A stretch of 64,000 bases of DNA, taken from the NCBI RefSeq assembly GCF_002233675.1, contig NZ_NMUQ01000001.1:596779-660778 (forward strand). Reading direction: 5' to 3'. The notes below the pieces were generated by a model. The model worked only from the letters and a program-made list of their open reading frames with translations. It was not told where the DNA came from and did no database searches. Both the position numbers and the translations under genes were made by a program. Shown here in pieces: positions 52,751 through 62,863 of the stretch. The stretch is from Paenibacillus herberti. GTDB lineage: Bacteria; Bacillota; Bacilli; Paenibacillales; Paenibacillaceae. Position 1 is the first letter of the stretch, and each line of letters starts with the position of its first letter.

Positions 52751-53896
52751 ATGCAAGCGAGACTGATTCTTGAGGACGGAACCGTATTTGCGGGCCAGTC
52801 GTTCGGTGCAGAAACTTCCAAACCCGGCGAGGTCGTATTTAATACAGGCATTACAGGCTACCAGGAGGTGCTCTCCGATCCATCCTACTGCGGCCAGATC
52901 GTGACGATGACCTACCCACTTATCGGCAACTATGGCATCACCCGCGACGATTTTGAAACGGTAGCTCCATTCATTCATGGTTTTGCGGTACGCCGCCACG
53001 AGCCGATCCCGAGTAACTGGCGCGCTCAAGTATCGCTGGACTGGCTGCTCAAGGAGCATGACATTCCGGCGATTAGCGAAATCGATACGCGTATGCTTAC
53101 CCGCAAGTTGCGTCACTTCGGCACAATGAGAGGTCTCATCACGACCGGCAACGAGCGTGTGGAGGAGATTTTGGAGCAACTGACTAGCACAGTGTTAATG
53201 CGCGACCAAGTTGCACGCACCTCTACGAAGCAAGTGTTCACAAGCCCTGGTTATGGTGAGCGTATCGTACTGATCGATTACGGTGCCAAAAGCGGTATTT
53301 TGCGCGAGCTGACCAAGCGCGGCTGCGACGTTGTTGTTGTGCCGCATGACGCCTCCGCGGATACGATTCGCCGCCTGAATCCGGATGGCATTCAGCTGTC
53401 CAACGGCCCTGGCGACCCGCAGGATGTTCCTCATGCGGTAGAAACGATCCGTGAGCTGCTTGGAGAGTACCCGATTTTCGGCATTTGCCTCGGCCACCAA
53501 CTGTTCGCTCTCGCATGCGGCGCTGACACGGAGAAGCTGAAGTTCGGCCATCGCGGCGGCAATCACCCTGTGAAAGAGTTGGCTACTGGACGCTGCTATA
53601 TTACGAGCCAGAACCACGGCTATACCGTACCTGAGGCGAGCATCGCCGGCACGAAGCTGAGCGTGACCCATATCAACAACAACGACAAAACGGTTGAAGG
53701 CCTGAAACATAATGAGTATCCGGCTTTCTCGGTCCAATATCATCCGGAGGCGGCCCCGGGGCCGTTCGATTCCAGCTACCTGTTCGACGAATTCCTGGAG
53801 CTGATCCGCAACCATCGCCGCATTAACCCTTCCAAGCCGCGTCAAGCCCAGCTGTCGGAAGCGTCCAAAGGAGAGCTGCAGTATGCCCAGAAATAA
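52751..53896 (+). CDS. carA: Carbamoyl-phosphate synthase small subunit CarA
   Basis: Glutamine amidotransferase subunit that supplies ammonia to CarB. The class I amidotransferase triad is visible: Cys in [15 protein letters not shown], and His-Glu in [14 protein letters not shown] 52751 has AAGGAGTG 6 bases upstream; GTG 52742 overlaps it. 381 residues. Its end overlaps carB by 14 bases. Being inside the pyr operon, it is the pyrimidine-controlled copy (pyrAA type). Confidence 0.95.
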   Translation: MQARLILEDGTVFAGQSFGAETSKPGEVVFNTGITGYQEVLSDPSYCGQIVTMTYPLIGNYGITRDDFETVAPFIHGFAVRRHEPIPSNWRAQVSLDWLLKEHDIPAISEIDTRMLTRKLRHFGTMRGLITTGNERVEEILEQLTSTVLMRDQVARTSTKQVFTSPGYGERIVLIDYGAKSGILRELTKRGCDVVVVPHDASADTIRRLNPDGIQLSNGPGDPQDVPHAVETIRELLGEYPIFGICLGHQLFALACGADTEKLKFGHRGGNHPVKELATGRCYITSQNHGYTVPEASIAGTKLSVTHINNNDKTVEGLKHNEYPAFSVQYHPEAAPGPFDSSYLFDEFLELIRNHRRINPSKPRQAQLSEASKGELQYAQK

Positions 53897-56800
53897 CCTG
53901 CTCAAAAAGATTCTCGTTATCGGCTCCGGCCCGATTGTCATCGGCCAAGCCGCAGAGTTCGACTACGCCGGCACGCAAGCTTGCCAGGCGTTGAAGGAAG
54001 AGGGCTATGAGGTTGTGCTGATTAACAGCAACCCGGCTACGATCATGACCGACACGAATATGGCGGACAAAGTTTATATCGAGCCGATTACGCTTGATTT
54101 TGTCTCCCAAATCATTCGTCAGGAGCGGCCTGACGGCCTGCTGCCAACGCTTGGCGGACAAACGGGTCTCAATATGGCTGTGGAGCTGGCACGCGCCGGC
54201 GTACTGGAGAGCGAGAATGTGAAGCTGCTCGGCACACAGCTGTCGGCCATCGAAAAAGCCGAAGATCGCGACTTGTTCCGCGATCTGATGCGCGAACTGG
54301 AGCAGCCAGTTCCGGAGAGCGTGATCGTGACGACTGTGCAGGAAGCGGTTGATTTTGCGGGCGAGATTGGTTACCCGATCATCGTGCGCCCGGCCTATAC
54401 GCTCGGCGGTACTGGCGGCGGTATTTGCGCCACTGAGGAAGAACTGCTTGAGACGGTTGCTGCTGGTATCCGCTACAGCCCGATCGGCCAGTGCCTAATC
54501 GAGAAATCGATCGCTGGCATGAAGGAAGTTGAGTACGAAGTTATGCGCGACGCGAACGACAGCTGTATCGTCGTGTGTAATATGGAGAACTTTGATCCAG
54601 TCGGCGTGCATACAGGTGATTCCATCGTCGTGGCGCCGAGCCAGACGCTGTCGGACCGCGAGTACCAGATGCTTCGTTCCGCTTCGCTCAAAATCATCCG
54701 TGCGCTGAATATCGAGGGTGGCTGCAACGTGCAGTTTGCACTTGATCCGTTCAGCTTCCAATACTACGTCATCGAAGTGAATCCGCGCGTCAGCCGCTCC
54801 TCGGCGCTGGCTTCCAAAGCAACGGGCTACCCGATCGCCAAGATGGCTGCAAAAATCGCTGTTGGCTATACGCTCGACGAGATCGTGAACCCGGTTACAG
54901 GCCAGACTTACGCCTGCTTTGAGCCGACGCTGGACTACATTGTAAGCAAAATCCCGCGCTGGCCTTTCGACAAGTTCACTGGCGCGAATCGCAAGCTCGG
55001 CACGCAGATGAAGGCGACTGGCGAAGTTATGGCAATCGGCCGGACGTTCGAGGAATCGATGCACAAGGCGATTCGTTCACTGGAAATCGGGGCCCATCGC
55101 TTCCATCTGAAGGATGCGCATGAGCTGAACGATGAGACGCTCAGCACTCGTCTGGAAAAGCCGGATGACGAGCGCATGTTCCTGATCGCCGAGGCATTCC
55201 GCCGCGGTTGGGCGCTGTCCGATATTCAGGATCTCACGAAGGTAGACTGGTGGTTCCTCGACAAAATCGAAGGCATCGTTGCCTTTGAGGACGAGCTGCG
55301 CCGCGCGCCAGGACTTACGAACGAGCTGCTTTACCAAGCGAAGCGCAAAGGATTCTCCGACCGTTCGATCGCCGAGCTGCGCCGCGAAGGTGGCCAAACG
55401 ACGATGATCGACGAGCATAGCATTCGCGTTTATCGTTTGGAGCAGGGGATGCGTCCGGTATACAAAATGGTCGACACCTGCGCCGCCGAGTTCGAAGCGA
55501 GCACGCCTTATTACTACTCGACCTACGAGGTAGAGAACGAAGTTATCGAGTCCGATAAGCAGAAGGTGCTCGTACTTGGCTCTGGCCCGATCCGCATCGG
55601 CCAAGGCATCGAATTCGACTACTCCACTGTGCATGCGGTATGGGCGATCCAAAAGGCCGGTTATGAGGCTGTGATCATCAACAACAACCCGGAGACGGTA
55701 TCTACCGACTTTAGCACTTCCGATCGGCTGTATTTCGAGCCGCTGTTCCTGGAAGACGTTATGAACGTCATCGAGCAGGAGAAACCGATTGGTGTCATCG
55801 TACAATTCGGCGGCCAAACGGCGATCAACCTGGCTGCTCCGCTGGCCAAAGCCGGCGTGCGCATCCTGGGCTCCAGCCTGGAGAGCATCGACATGGCCGA
55901 GGACCGCAAGAAGTTCGAAGCGCTGCTTCGCAGTTTGAACATTGCGCAGCCGGAAGGCAGCACAGTGACGAACCTTGAGGAAGCGCTCGTGATCGCAAAC
56001 GGTCTCAACTATCCAGTGTTAGTTCGCCCGTCCTACGTACTAGGCGGCCGTGCAATGGAGATCGTTTACTCCGATGAAGAACTGGTCGGTTACATGAAGG
56101 AAGCGGTCAAAATCAATCCGGAGCATCCGGTGCTGATCGACCGTTACATGCTTGGCAAAGAAGCTGAAGTCGACGCGATCTGCGACGGCGAAACGGTTGT
56201 CATTCCGGGCATCATGGAGCATGTTGAGCGTGCAGGCGTCCACTCCGGTGACTCCATCGCGGTGTATCCGCCGCAGTCGCTGTCAGCGGACATCAAGGAG
56301 CAGATCATTGAGATCACGATCAAAATCGCTAAAGCACTGAACATTATCGGCCTGGTGAACATCCAGTTCGTCATCCATAATGAGAAGGCGTATGTGATCG
56401 AGGTTAACCCGCGCTCCTCGCGTACAGTTCCATTCCTCAGCAAAGTGACAAATCTGCCGATGGCAAATCTGGCGACGCGCGCGATTCTCGGCACGAAGCT
56501 GGCTGAGCTCGGTCATGTCGACGGCCTGTGGCCGGAAGATAACTTCGTCTCCGTCAAGGTTCCGGTGTTCAGCTTTGCTAAGCTGCGCCGCGTCGACCCA
56601 ACGTTGACACCGGAGATGAAGTCCACTGGCGAGGTTATGGGTCGCGATGAGCAGTATGCCAAAGCGCTTTATAAAGGTCTTATCGGAGCGGGTATGAAAA
56701 TTCCGCTGAAGGGCTCGATCATCGCTACCGTAGCCGACAAGGATAAGGATGAAGCGATTGAGCTGCTCAAAGGCTTTTACGCAATCGGCTACAAAATCAT

Positions 56801-57095
56801 CGCCACGGGCGGTACAGCATCCGCGCTGGAGCAAGCGGGCATTAACGTGCAACGCGTCAACAAGCTGAGCGAGGGTACACCGAATATCCTCGATCTCATC
56901 CGCAGCGGCCAAGCGCAGTTCGTGTTCAACACGTTGACCAAGGGCAAAACGCCGGAGCGCGATGGCTTCCGCATCCGCCGTGAAGCGGTCGAGAATGGCA
57001 TCGTCTGCATGACGTCGCTTGATACGGTCCGTGCGCTGCTGAACATGCTGCAAACGATCAACTTCAGCTCGAACCCAATGCCGGTTCTGCAATAA
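53883..57095 (+). CDS. carB: Carbamoyl-phosphate synthase large subunit CarB
   Basis: Makes carbamoyl phosphate from bicarbonate, ammonia and two ATP. Two homologous ATP-grasp halves are visible, starting [20 protein letters not shown] (about residue 8) and [20 protein letters not shown] (about 561), with ATP-binding glycine segments [12 protein letters not shown] and [13 protein letters not shown]. The C-terminal MGS-like allosteric domain (about 935-1070, [17 protein letters not shown]) is the UMP/PRPP-binding region. The length of 1070 is complete. It overlaps carA. Confidence 0.97.
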   Translation: MPRNNLLKKILVIGSGPIVIGQAAEFDYAGTQACQALKEEGYEVVLINSNPATIMTDTNMADKVYIEPITLDFVSQIIRQERPDGLLPTLGGQTGLNMAVELARAGVLESENVKLLGTQLSAIEKAEDRDLFRDLMRELEQPVPESVIVTTVQEAVDFAGEIGYPIIVRPAYTLGGTGGGICATEEELLETVAAGIRYSPIGQCLIEKSIAGMKEVEYEVMRDANDSCIVVCNMENFDPVGVHTGDSIVVAPSQTLSDREYQMLRSASLKIIRALNIEGGCNVQFALDPFSFQYYVIEVNPRVSRSSALASKATGYPIAKMAAKIAVGYTLDEIVNPVTGQTYACFEPTLDYIVSKIPRWPFDKFTGANRKLGTQMKATGEVMAIGRTFEESMHKAIRSLEIGAHRFHLKDAHELNDETLSTRLEKPDDERMFLIAEAFRRGWALSDIQDLTKVDWWFLDKIEGIVAFEDELRRAPGLTNELLYQAKRKGFSDRSIAELRREGGQTTMIDEHSIRVYRLEQGMRPVYKMVDTCAAEFEASTPYYYSTYEVENEVIESDKQKVLVLGSGPIRIGQGIEFDYSTVHAVWAIQKAGYEAVIINNNPETVSTDFSTSDRLYFEPLFLEDVMNVIEQEKPIGVIVQFGGQTAINLAAPLAKAGVRILGSSLESIDMAEDRKKFEALLRSLNIAQPEGSTVTNLEEALVIANGLNYPVLVRPSYVLGGRAMEIVYSDEELVGYMKEAVKINPEHPVLIDRYMLGKEAEVDAICDGETVVIPGIMEHVERAGVHSGDSIAVYPPQSLSADIKEQIIEITIKIAKALNIIGLVNIQFVIHNEKAYVIEVNPRSSRTVPFLSKVTNLPMANLATRAILGTKLAELGHVDGLWPEDNFVSVKVPVFSFAKLRRVDPTLTPEMKSTGEVMGRDEQYAKALYKGLIGAGMKIPLKGSIIATVADKDKDEAIELLKGFYAIGYKIIATGGTASALEQAGINVQRVNKLSEGTPNILDLIRSGQAQFVFNTLTKGKTPERDGFRIRREAVENGIVCMTSLDTVRALLNMLQTINFSSNPMPVLQ

Positions 57096-57104
57096 TTCTA
57101 GATG

Positions 57105-57190
57105 TACGGCCAGCGCCGGAGCTCGCGGCCTGCAAGTCCCGAAAGCAGGGACGGCAGGCCGTCCTCCCGGCGGATGGCCTTTCTCTATGC
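57105..57190 (+). other. Structured gap between carB and pyrF
   Basis: GGCCAGCGCCGG (57109) can pair with CCGGCGGATGGCC (57167-57179). An inner GGCCTGC-AA-GTCCC pairs with GGGAC-GGCAGGCC. No T run follows, so it is not a plain terminator. It may be processed or may affect pyrF translation; B. subtilis has pyrK and pyrD at this place. Confidence 0.45.
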
Positions 57191-57218
57191 CAAGGTTAAT
57201 TTCTAGGAGGAACAAGCG

Positions 57219-57965
57219 ATGAGTACAACAATCTTGAGCCGCGAGCAGGCTGCCGGCAAAGTGATGGTGGCGCTGGATTATCCTGACGCCGCCTCGGCCG
57301 AGGCGTTGTTGAAGCAGCTAGAGGGCATTCCTTGTTACATGAAGGTCGGCATGCAGCTGTTTTATACGGCTGGTCCGGACTTTGTGCGGATGCTCAAGGC
57401 GCGCGGTTATCGCGTGTTTCTTGACGTGAAAATGCATGACATCCCCAACACAGTCAAAGGCGGCGCAAACAGCGTCACCCGTCTCGGCGTGGACATGTTC
57501 AATGTGCATGCTGCAGGCGGACGCGACATGATGGAAGCGGCGATGGATGGTGTGGAAGAGGCTCTTGTCGCCGATCCGTCGCTCGTCCGCCCGACCGTCA
57601 TCGCTGTGACGCAGCTGACGAGCACTAGCGACGAAGTACTAAACGACGAAATCGGTATTCTCGGTACGGTTGCGGAGTCAGTCACTCGTTATGCCATGCT
57701 TACCATTGCATCCGGCCTCGATGGCGTAGTTGCTTCGCCGCATGAAGTTGTGCGGGTCAAAGATACCTGTGGGCCGACTTTCCAAACGGTAACTCCCGGC
57801 ATCCGCCCAACGGGAGCCGACATCGGTGATCAGACCCGCGTTATGACACCGCAGGATGCGCTAAAGGCTGGCACGGACTATATGGTCATCGGCCGCCCGA
57901 TTACTCAGGCAACTGATCCAAGGGCTGCATTGGAATCCATTATTGAGGAGCTGATCCAAGCATGA
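57219..57965 (+). CDS. pyrF: Orotidine 5'-phosphate decarboxylase PyrF
   Basis: Decarboxylates OMP to UMP, the last step of the pathway. The catalytic cluster FLDVKMHDIPNTVKGG (Asp-Lys-Asp) lies near residues 66-81. Phosphate-binding segments include TPGIRPTGADIGDQTRVMTP and YMVIGRPITQA. ATG 57219 follows AGGAGGAAC. 248 residues. Its stop overlaps the pyrE start (ATGA). Confidence 0.96.
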   Translation: MSTTILSREQAAGKVMVALDYPDAASAEALLKQLEGIPCYMKVGMQLFYTAGPDFVRMLKARGYRVFLDVKMHDIPNTVKGGANSVTRLGVDMFNVHAAGGRDMMEAAMDGVEEALVADPSLVRPTVIAVTQLTSTSDEVLNDEIGILGTVAESVTRYAMLTIASGLDGVVASPHEVVRVKDTCGPTFQTVTPGIRPTGADIGDQTRVMTPQDALKAGTDYMVIGRPITQATDPRAALESIIEELIQA

Positions 57966-58609
57966 CAACGAAAAGCCTGAATCAATTGCCGAGCGAGATC
58001 GCCGGCAAGCTGCTAGACATTGGCGCGGTTGCGCTTCGTCCGGAGGAGCCTTTTACATGGACATCTGGACTGAAGTCCCCAATCTATTGTGATAACCGCT
58101 TGACGATGTCCTACCCTGATATTCGCGAGCTGGTGGCGGAGGGCTTCGCAGCAGTTATTCGTGAGCAATATCCGGATGCCGAAGTTATTGCTGGCACAGC
58201 GACGGCTGGTATTCCGCATGCTGCATGGGTTGCGCAGAAGCTGAACTTGCCGATGATCTACGTCCGTGATAAGGCGAAGGGTCATGGCAAACAGAACCTG
58301 ATCGAAGGCCAAGTTACCGAAGGGCAAAAAGTCGTTGTCATCGAGGATTTAATCTCTACTGGAGGCAGCTCCATTAAAGCGGCCCAAGCTGTACGCGAGG
58401 CGGGCGCTAAAGTTCTGGCCGTCGTGGCGATCTTTACTTATCAGTTTGCCAGCGCGGAGGGTGCGTTCGCGGAGGCAGGCGTGCCGCTGCAGACGCTCTC
58501 CAACTACTCAGCGCTGATTGACGTCGCTGCCGAGCGCGGCATTGTGGCGAACAGCCAACTGGCGTCGCTGCAAGCTTGGCGCGAAGACCCGACTAGCTAC
58601 GGCAAGTAG
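57962..58609 (+). CDS. pyrE: Orotate phosphoribosyltransferase PyrE
   Basis: Transfers ribose-5-phosphate from PRPP to orotate. The PRPP loop VVVIEDLISTGGSSIKAAQA is near residues 120-139; IAGTATAGIPHAAWVA and the catalytic-loop lysines DKAKGHGKQNLIEG are present. ATG 57962 overlaps pyrF by 4 bases. 215 residues. Last gene of the operon. Confidence 0.96.
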   Translation: MTTKSLNQLPSEIAGKLLDIGAVALRPEEPFTWTSGLKSPIYCDNRLTMSYPDIRELVAEGFAAVIREQYPDAEVIAGTATAGIPHAAWVAQKLNLPMIYVRDKAKGHGKQNLIEGQVTEGQKVVVIEDLISTGGSSIKAAQAVREAGAKVLAVVAIFTYQFASAEGAFAEAGVPLQTLSNYSALIDVAAERGIVANSQLASLQAWREDPTSYGK

Positions 58610-58720
58610 GTAGGGGAGCGGAAACCGCAGCGGTCGGCGAGCTACGGTAGGTAGGTAGGTAGATAGATAGATAGATAGGTAGGCGAGCGGTAAATCACGG
58701 CGGTCGGCCGACTCGCGGAT
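58607..58720 (+). repeat. Tetranucleotide tract and duplicated segment after pyrE
   Basis: (GGTA)n and (GATA)n runs occupy about 58646-58684. They are flanked by two related segments, GGAGCGGAAACCGCAGCGGT (58615) and GCGAGCGGTAAATCACGGCGG (58684), so an ancestral unit seems to have been duplicated around the microsatellite. Slippage would vary the distance from the pyrE stop to its terminator. Confidence 0.7.
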
Positions 58721-58740
58721 AGCTTAGTAAAGTTACATGG

Positions 58741-58787
58741 GGCGTCCCTATAAGTCATCGGAAGATGACGAGGGGATGCCTTTTTTT
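58741..58787 (+). terminator. Terminator of the pyr operon
   Basis: GTCATC-GGAA-GATGAC forms the tip, extended by GGCGTCCC against GGGGATGCC, and is followed by seven T residues. Confidence 0.92.
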
Positions 58788-58793
58788 GCTGCG

Positions 58794-59270
58794 CAAGTAG
58801 TCAAAGCTACTTAAATGAGCCAAATCAGCGCCCTCGGCCCCGAGCAAGTAGTCAAAGCTACTTAAATGAGCCAAATCAGCGCCCGCGGCCCCGAGCAAGA
58901 AGTCGAAGTTACTTGAAGGAGCCAAATCAGCGCCCGCGGCCCTGATCAAGTAGTCGAAGTTACTTGAATGAGCCAAATCAGCGCCCGCGGCCCTGATCAA
59001 GTAGTCGAAGTTACTTGAATGAGCCAAATCAGAGCCTACGGCCCTGATTAAGTAGTCGAAGTTACTTGAATGAGCCAAATCAGCGCCCGCGGCCCTGATC
59101 AAGTAGTCGAAGCTACTTGAATGAGCCAAATCAGAGCCTACGGCCCTGATCAAGTAGTCGAAGTTACTTGAATGAGCTAATTGAGCGCCCGCGGCCCTGA
59201 TCAAGTAGTCAAAGTTACTTGAATGAGCCAAATCAGCGCCCGCGGCCTCACTCAAGTAGCCAATACTACA
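58794..59270. repeat. 51-bp tandem repeat array (nine units plus a partial)
   Basis: Units begin at 58794, 58845, 58896, 58947, 58998, 59049, 59100, 59151, 59202 and 59253 (partial) with exact 51-bp period. Most contain the inverted repeat TCAAGTA-N8-TACTTGA, then ATGAGCCAAATCA and a GC-rich GCGCCCGCGGCC. On the minus strand the array is open for 187 codons (58755-59318), giving 17-residue repeats of the type AAGADLAHSSNFDYLIR. That frame lacks a good ribosome site and ends inside the pyr terminator, so I do not call a gene. Confidence 0.9.
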
Positions 59271-59374
59271 TGGCCGCTCTACCCGCCCACATCCAATCCT
59301 CAAAATAAATGACTCCATCCTGCCTATAAATAGGTTAATACTGGTATTATTGTATTGAACAAGGAGGCGGCTCT

Positions 59375-60190
59375 ATGAAGCTCAACAAGCTCAAAACTTT
59401 CAATTGGAAAATAACAGCTGCCGTCGGAGCGGTGCTCATAGCTGCCAGTTGGACCGGCAATCTTCTTTATTGGAGCAGCATGCAGCTCGGTAAACCTTAT
59501 TTTTTTCAGCATTATTTTACAGTTAATGAAGGCAGTGAAGGTTCCTTGAGCTTCCGCTATCTGGAGGATAATAATGCCGGTGTAACGGTAATTTCCGTGG
59601 GGCTTGATGAATATCCTCAATTTCGCTTTCATCTGAGTGAGAGTATGCCATCCAACTATCAAAAGCAAATGATAGCTTTGGCAGAGTGGAGGCCGAACGA
59701 AGTGACATCAAATCGCTACCCGTCAGGGCAGCAGTTTTTAACAGTGAACTATAGCGATGGAAGCTGGGAAAAAATACCGACAGGTTACATAAACGTGGTC
59801 AAAAACGATGAACAGCCGATTAAAATTAAATCAACCAGCAGGGGCGGTGGAACGGCGACTGAGGATCTTATATTGGAGAAAATCGAGCTTTTGCCGGATG
59901 GGGAGGAGCTTAAACGTTTTGTTGAAGTCCAACTGACTGGGTTTGGCGGGAAGGACATCAAGCCTCCTTTTGAGTTGGCGAAGGGAGAGCCTCTATCTTT
60001 AAGCTACAACTTTGAATTTGCCGGAAATGCGGCGATGGCAGCTTCCTATTATGAATCTAGTATTCAGCTTAGTTTCTCCAACAAGGAGGGCCAAAAGCTC
60101 GTACAACGGATTGAGTTTATTCACACGTTTGAGAGCTTGCCCGAAAGTGAGATTTATGCGCTAGCCAAAGCCGAGAGGAAGTCACCATGA
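59375..60190 (+). CDS. Unrecognised membrane-anchored protein
   Basis: 271 residues with one N-terminal membrane segment (ITAAVGAVLIAASWTGNLLYW, about residues 13-33), then an extracellular beta-rich domain (LSFRYLEDNNAGVTVISVGL, YPSGQQFLTVNYSDGSW) without cysteines. ATG 59375 follows CAAGGAGGCGG. The stop overlaps the next start (ATGA), so the two are coupled and may form a membrane pair. I do not recognise the family. Confidence 0.8.
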   Translation: MKLNKLKTFNWKITAAVGAVLIAASWTGNLLYWSSMQLGKPYFFQHYFTVNEGSEGSLSFRYLEDNNAGVTVISVGLDEYPQFRFHLSESMPSNYQKQMIALAEWRPNEVTSNRYPSGQQFLTVNYSDGSWEKIPTGYINVVKNDEQPIKIKSTSRGGGTATEDLILEKIELLPDGEELKRFVEVQLTGFGGKDIKPPFELAKGEPLSLSYNFEFAGNAAMAASYYESSIQLSFSNKEGQKLVQRIEFIHTFESLPESEIYALAKAERKSP

Positions 60191-60759
60191 GCGCTGCATC
60201 TACAAAATGGCTTCGGCGTCTCGGATGGGGATTGACGCTTGTCTGGTTTGATTTTCGCATCGGCGGATTTGATTTTTCCCCTGATGTTATCGGTTATTTG
60301 CTGGCAGCATCTGCTTTGTCTGAGGCAAGCTCCACTTATCGAACTATGCGCTCGGCTCGTACTTTAGCCCTGCTGCTAGCGGCAGGGGAAATTCCTGGAT
60401 TAATTCTTGTTCAACCCGGTCTTCTGGGAAATATCGAACAATATGAGCTGATTCCTCTTTATGCGCACATTTATATTCAGGCGATGCAACTGCTGCATCT
60501 TCTATTGATGCTGTTAATTTGCTGGGGGATGGATGGAATAGCGGATAAGGCAAATGAGCGGGATTTGCAGGGATCGATTCGTGTCCGTAGAATTTCTTAT
60601 AGCGTAGTGGGCATGGGGATGCAAATTTTTTATCCGTTTATTTTTAACCTTGAGGCATCAGTATGGGTTTATATGTTGATTATTGGTATGTCCTCATCGT
60701 TGTTCTGGATTTTCTCATCATCCGGCTGGCGTTCCGCCTTTCCTATGTTGAGCCATTGA
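60187..60759 (+). CDS. Unrecognised polytopic membrane protein
   Basis: 190 residues with about five hydrophobic segments (FDFSPDVIGYLLAASALSEA, LALLLAAGEIPGLILV, IYIQAMQLLHLLLMLLICWG, SYSVVGMGMQIFYPFIF, VYMLIIGMSSSLFWIFSS). ATG 60187 overlaps the upstream stop by 4 bases. It precedes the acetyltransferase gene by 18 bp. No motif allows a functional call. Confidence 0.8.
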   Translation: MSAASTKWLRRLGWGLTLVWFDFRIGGFDFSPDVIGYLLAASALSEASSTYRTMRSARTLALLLAAGEIPGLILVQPGLLGNIEQYELIPLYAHIYIQAMQLLHLLLMLLICWGMDGIADKANERDLQGSIRVRRISYSVVGMGMQIFYPFIFNLEASVWVYMLIIGMSSSLFWIFSSSGWRSAFPMLSH

Positions 60760-60777
60760 TTAGAGGAGGAAGGTTAG

Positions 60778-61272
60778 ATGTTCATGTTTAAAAAGCTTAC
60801 GCCGGAAGAGGAGCTTCCGATGGAGCTGTTGCTGCTCGCCGATCCTTCGGAGGCCATGATTGCCTCTTATATTGGCCGCGGAGAATGCTGGACGTTGTCG
60901 GAAAAGGGAGAAGCCGTGTTAGGCGTATATGTCTTAATTCCTACTCGGCCCGGCACGCTGGAACTGGTCAACGTAGCCGTACTGGAGGAGCGGCATGGGC
61001 AAGGACTAGGAAAACGACTTGTGCAGCATGCCATTGGGCGGGCGCAGGAGCTGGGAGCGTGGACGCTTGAAATCGGCACAGGCAATTCCAGCATTGGCCA
61101 GCTGGGGCTTTATCAAAAATGCGGCTTTCGCATCGTTGGCGTGGATCGGGACTTTTTCGTTCGGCATTATGAGGAGCCAATTGTAGAGAACGGTATTCCT
61201 TGCGTGGATATGGTTCGTTTGGCTATAGATTTGCACGGCGCTCGGTCGCAAGAAGCTCATCCAACGAAATAG
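60778..61272 (+). CDS. GNAT-family N-acetyltransferase
   Basis: Acetyl-CoA-dependent transferase. The acetyl-CoA loop RHGQGLGKRLVQHAI is near residues 72-86, preceded by the core strand LELVNVAVLEE and followed by GLYQKCGFRIVGVDRDFF, the usual motif B. ATG 60778 follows AGAGGAGGAAGG. 164 residues. Substrate not deducible. It may be co-transcribed with the two membrane protein genes upstream. Confidence 0.9.
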   Translation: MFMFKKLTPEEELPMELLLLADPSEAMIASYIGRGECWTLSEKGEAVLGVYVLIPTRPGTLELVNVAVLEERHGQGLGKRLVQHAIGRAQELGAWTLEIGTGNSSIGQLGLYQKCGFRIVGVDRDFFVRHYEEPIVENGIPCVDMVRLAIDLHGARSQEAHPTK

Positions 61273-61383
61273 AGACAAGCCCTCTCGATTTTCCAATAGA
61301 CAAGAAGGGCTTAACCCGTGATAATAGGGGAGGAGTTTCCAGTTGGTGGACTACTTACATAAAAATGTTAGGGGATATTGTTT

Positions 61384-62703
61384 ATGAAATCATTGAAATT
61401 CCTAGTAGTAGCTGTTGGCGCCGCTGCTATTATTACGGCGAGTCTGGGCGCTGCTGCCGCAAGTGCTGCTCCTGCCAAGCCAGCCATTAGCGTCATGCTG
61501 AACGGCAAAAAACAAACCTATGATCAGCCGCCCATCATCGTGAACGGGGCGACGCTCGTTCCGCTTCGCGGCATTTTTGAAGGACTCGGCGCTAAAGTAT
61601 CCTTAACCGGCAAGCAGATTACCGCTACGAAGGGCTTCACGACAATCGTCCATACGATCGGTCAGAATTGGGCTACCGTTGACGGCGTGAAAGTTACCCT
61701 TTCGCAGCCATCGCTTGTGCTGAAGGGACGTACGCTCGTTCCGCTTCGTTTCATCGGTGAGGCGCTCGACAGCAAGGTAAGCTGGAACGCTTCAAAACAA
61801 CAAGTTTCAGTGGCGCCGCTCACAGGCACCGAGTTGCAGGCGCGCTGGGCGGTTAAGGCGGATAACTTTGTTTGGGCCGGTAAGCTGGATAAACTCAATC
61901 AGATGCTGGATCAAGGCTGGAAGCCTGCGCAGAGCGAGCAAGCATGGATGAACAGTGTGTTTACCAAAAATAAGGACATCGTTAAGCTGTTCCTCGACAA
62001 CGGAGCAAACGTCAATTTGCTCGTTTCCATGGAAGATGAAGAGACGCTCGCGCTGCTGGAGGTAGCTTCGCTGCCTTACCGTGAGACAGCCCAAGGCGAC
62101 TACCCTGAGACAACGGAAGCATCTGATTTGGAGCTTTTGAAAATGATGTTGGCAGCTAAGCCGGATTTCGCAGCGCTCGAGAAGGAAAACGGCAGTCTGT
62201 TATGGACGGCGGTCAATTCCAACCGGCTGCAAATTGTCCAAGAGCTGATTACGGCAGGGGTAAGCGCCAAGTCGGATGGACTGAAGCAGTTCAGTGCTCC
62301 GCTGCTTGCTGCAACAAGTTTTGTAGACGACAAAGGTAATCGCGCAGTTGAGATGATCGAGCTGCTGCTGAAAAACGGTGCGGACGCCAATGACTGCAAC
62401 TGTGATACAACCAAGGAATACACGCCGCTTGAGTATGCGAGTGGACTGCTGTATGACTCAGAGGATGAGAGTATCGCTTACCAACCGAGTCTCCATGCTG
62501 TACAGCTGCTGCTGCAATACGGGGCTGATCCTAAGCTGGACAATTCTCTATATGAGGCGGTAGATGCGGAGTCTCTGGAAATTGTGAAGCTGCTTCTGGA
62601 GAAAGGCGCAGATCCGAAGAAAGTATATCCAACCGCGAAAGAGACTCCACTGGAGCTCGCGCAAAAGCTGGGCAACAAGGATCTGCTCGATCTGCTTTTA
62701 TAA
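61384..62703 (+). CDS. Exported protein: copper-amine-oxidase N-like domain fused to ankyrin repeats
   Basis: A signal peptide (MKSLKFLVVAVGAAAIITAS, cleavage near ASAAPA) is followed by a copper amine oxidase N-terminal-like domain at about residues 35-145 (VNGATLVPLRGIFEGLGA, LKGRTLVPLRFIGEALDSKVSW). A C-terminal ankyrin region of about 270 residues follows (LFLDNGANVNLLV, LLLQYGADPKLDNSLYEAVD, LLLEKGADPKKVYP). In Paenibacillaceae the first domain is a common surface module, without copper catalysis. ATG 61384 follows GGGGAT; TTG 61378 is an alternative. 439 residues. Probably a surface scaffold; partner unknown. Confidence 0.88.
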   Translation: MKSLKFLVVAVGAAAIITASLGAAAASAAPAKPAISVMLNGKKQTYDQPPIIVNGATLVPLRGIFEGLGAKVSLTGKQITATKGFTTIVHTIGQNWATVDGVKVTLSQPSLVLKGRTLVPLRFIGEALDSKVSWNASKQQVSVAPLTGTELQARWAVKADNFVWAGKLDKLNQMLDQGWKPAQSEQAWMNSVFTKNKDIVKLFLDNGANVNLLVSMEDEETLALLEVASLPYRETAQGDYPETTEASDLELLKMMLAAKPDFAALEKENGSLLWTAVNSNRLQIVQELITAGVSAKSDGLKQFSAPLLAATSFVDDKGNRAVEMIELLLKNGADANDCNCDTTKEYTPLEYASGLLYDSEDESIAYQPSLHAVQLLLQYGADPKLDNSLYEAVDAESLEIVKLLLEKGADPKKVYPTAKETPLELAQKLGNKDLLDLLL

Positions 62704-62797
62704 CAGACTTTATAAAGTGATGTGATCTTGCTGTTAGACTTTTGAATATTATGTTAGTATTAATGGAAAAATAAAATACCAATCATCCAAGGAGGTA

Positions 62798-62863
62798 TTG
62801 TCCATTATTGCTTCTATATTAGTCGGAATTGTAGCGCTTGAGCACATCTATATTCTCATACTA
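62798..62863 (+). pseudogene. 5' fragment of a DUF1304 membrane protein gene interrupted by an IS
   Basis: The first 22 codons, SIIASILVGIVALEHIYIL preceded by a start, match the typical beginning of small DUF1304 membrane proteins. The frame then enters the IS630 element at the TA target. AAGGAGG (62789-62795) is only 2 bases before TTG 62798, so initiation may instead be at ATT 62804. The rest of the gene should resume just beyond the window end. Confidence 0.75.

Noticed and set aside
56283..57215. 310-codon minus-strand frame
   Set aside because: Antisense to carB, no ribosome site and no protein-like motifs.
58794..59270. CRISPR array in the 51-bp repeats
   Set aside because: The whole 51-bp unit is conserved with no unique spacers, and no cas genes are near.
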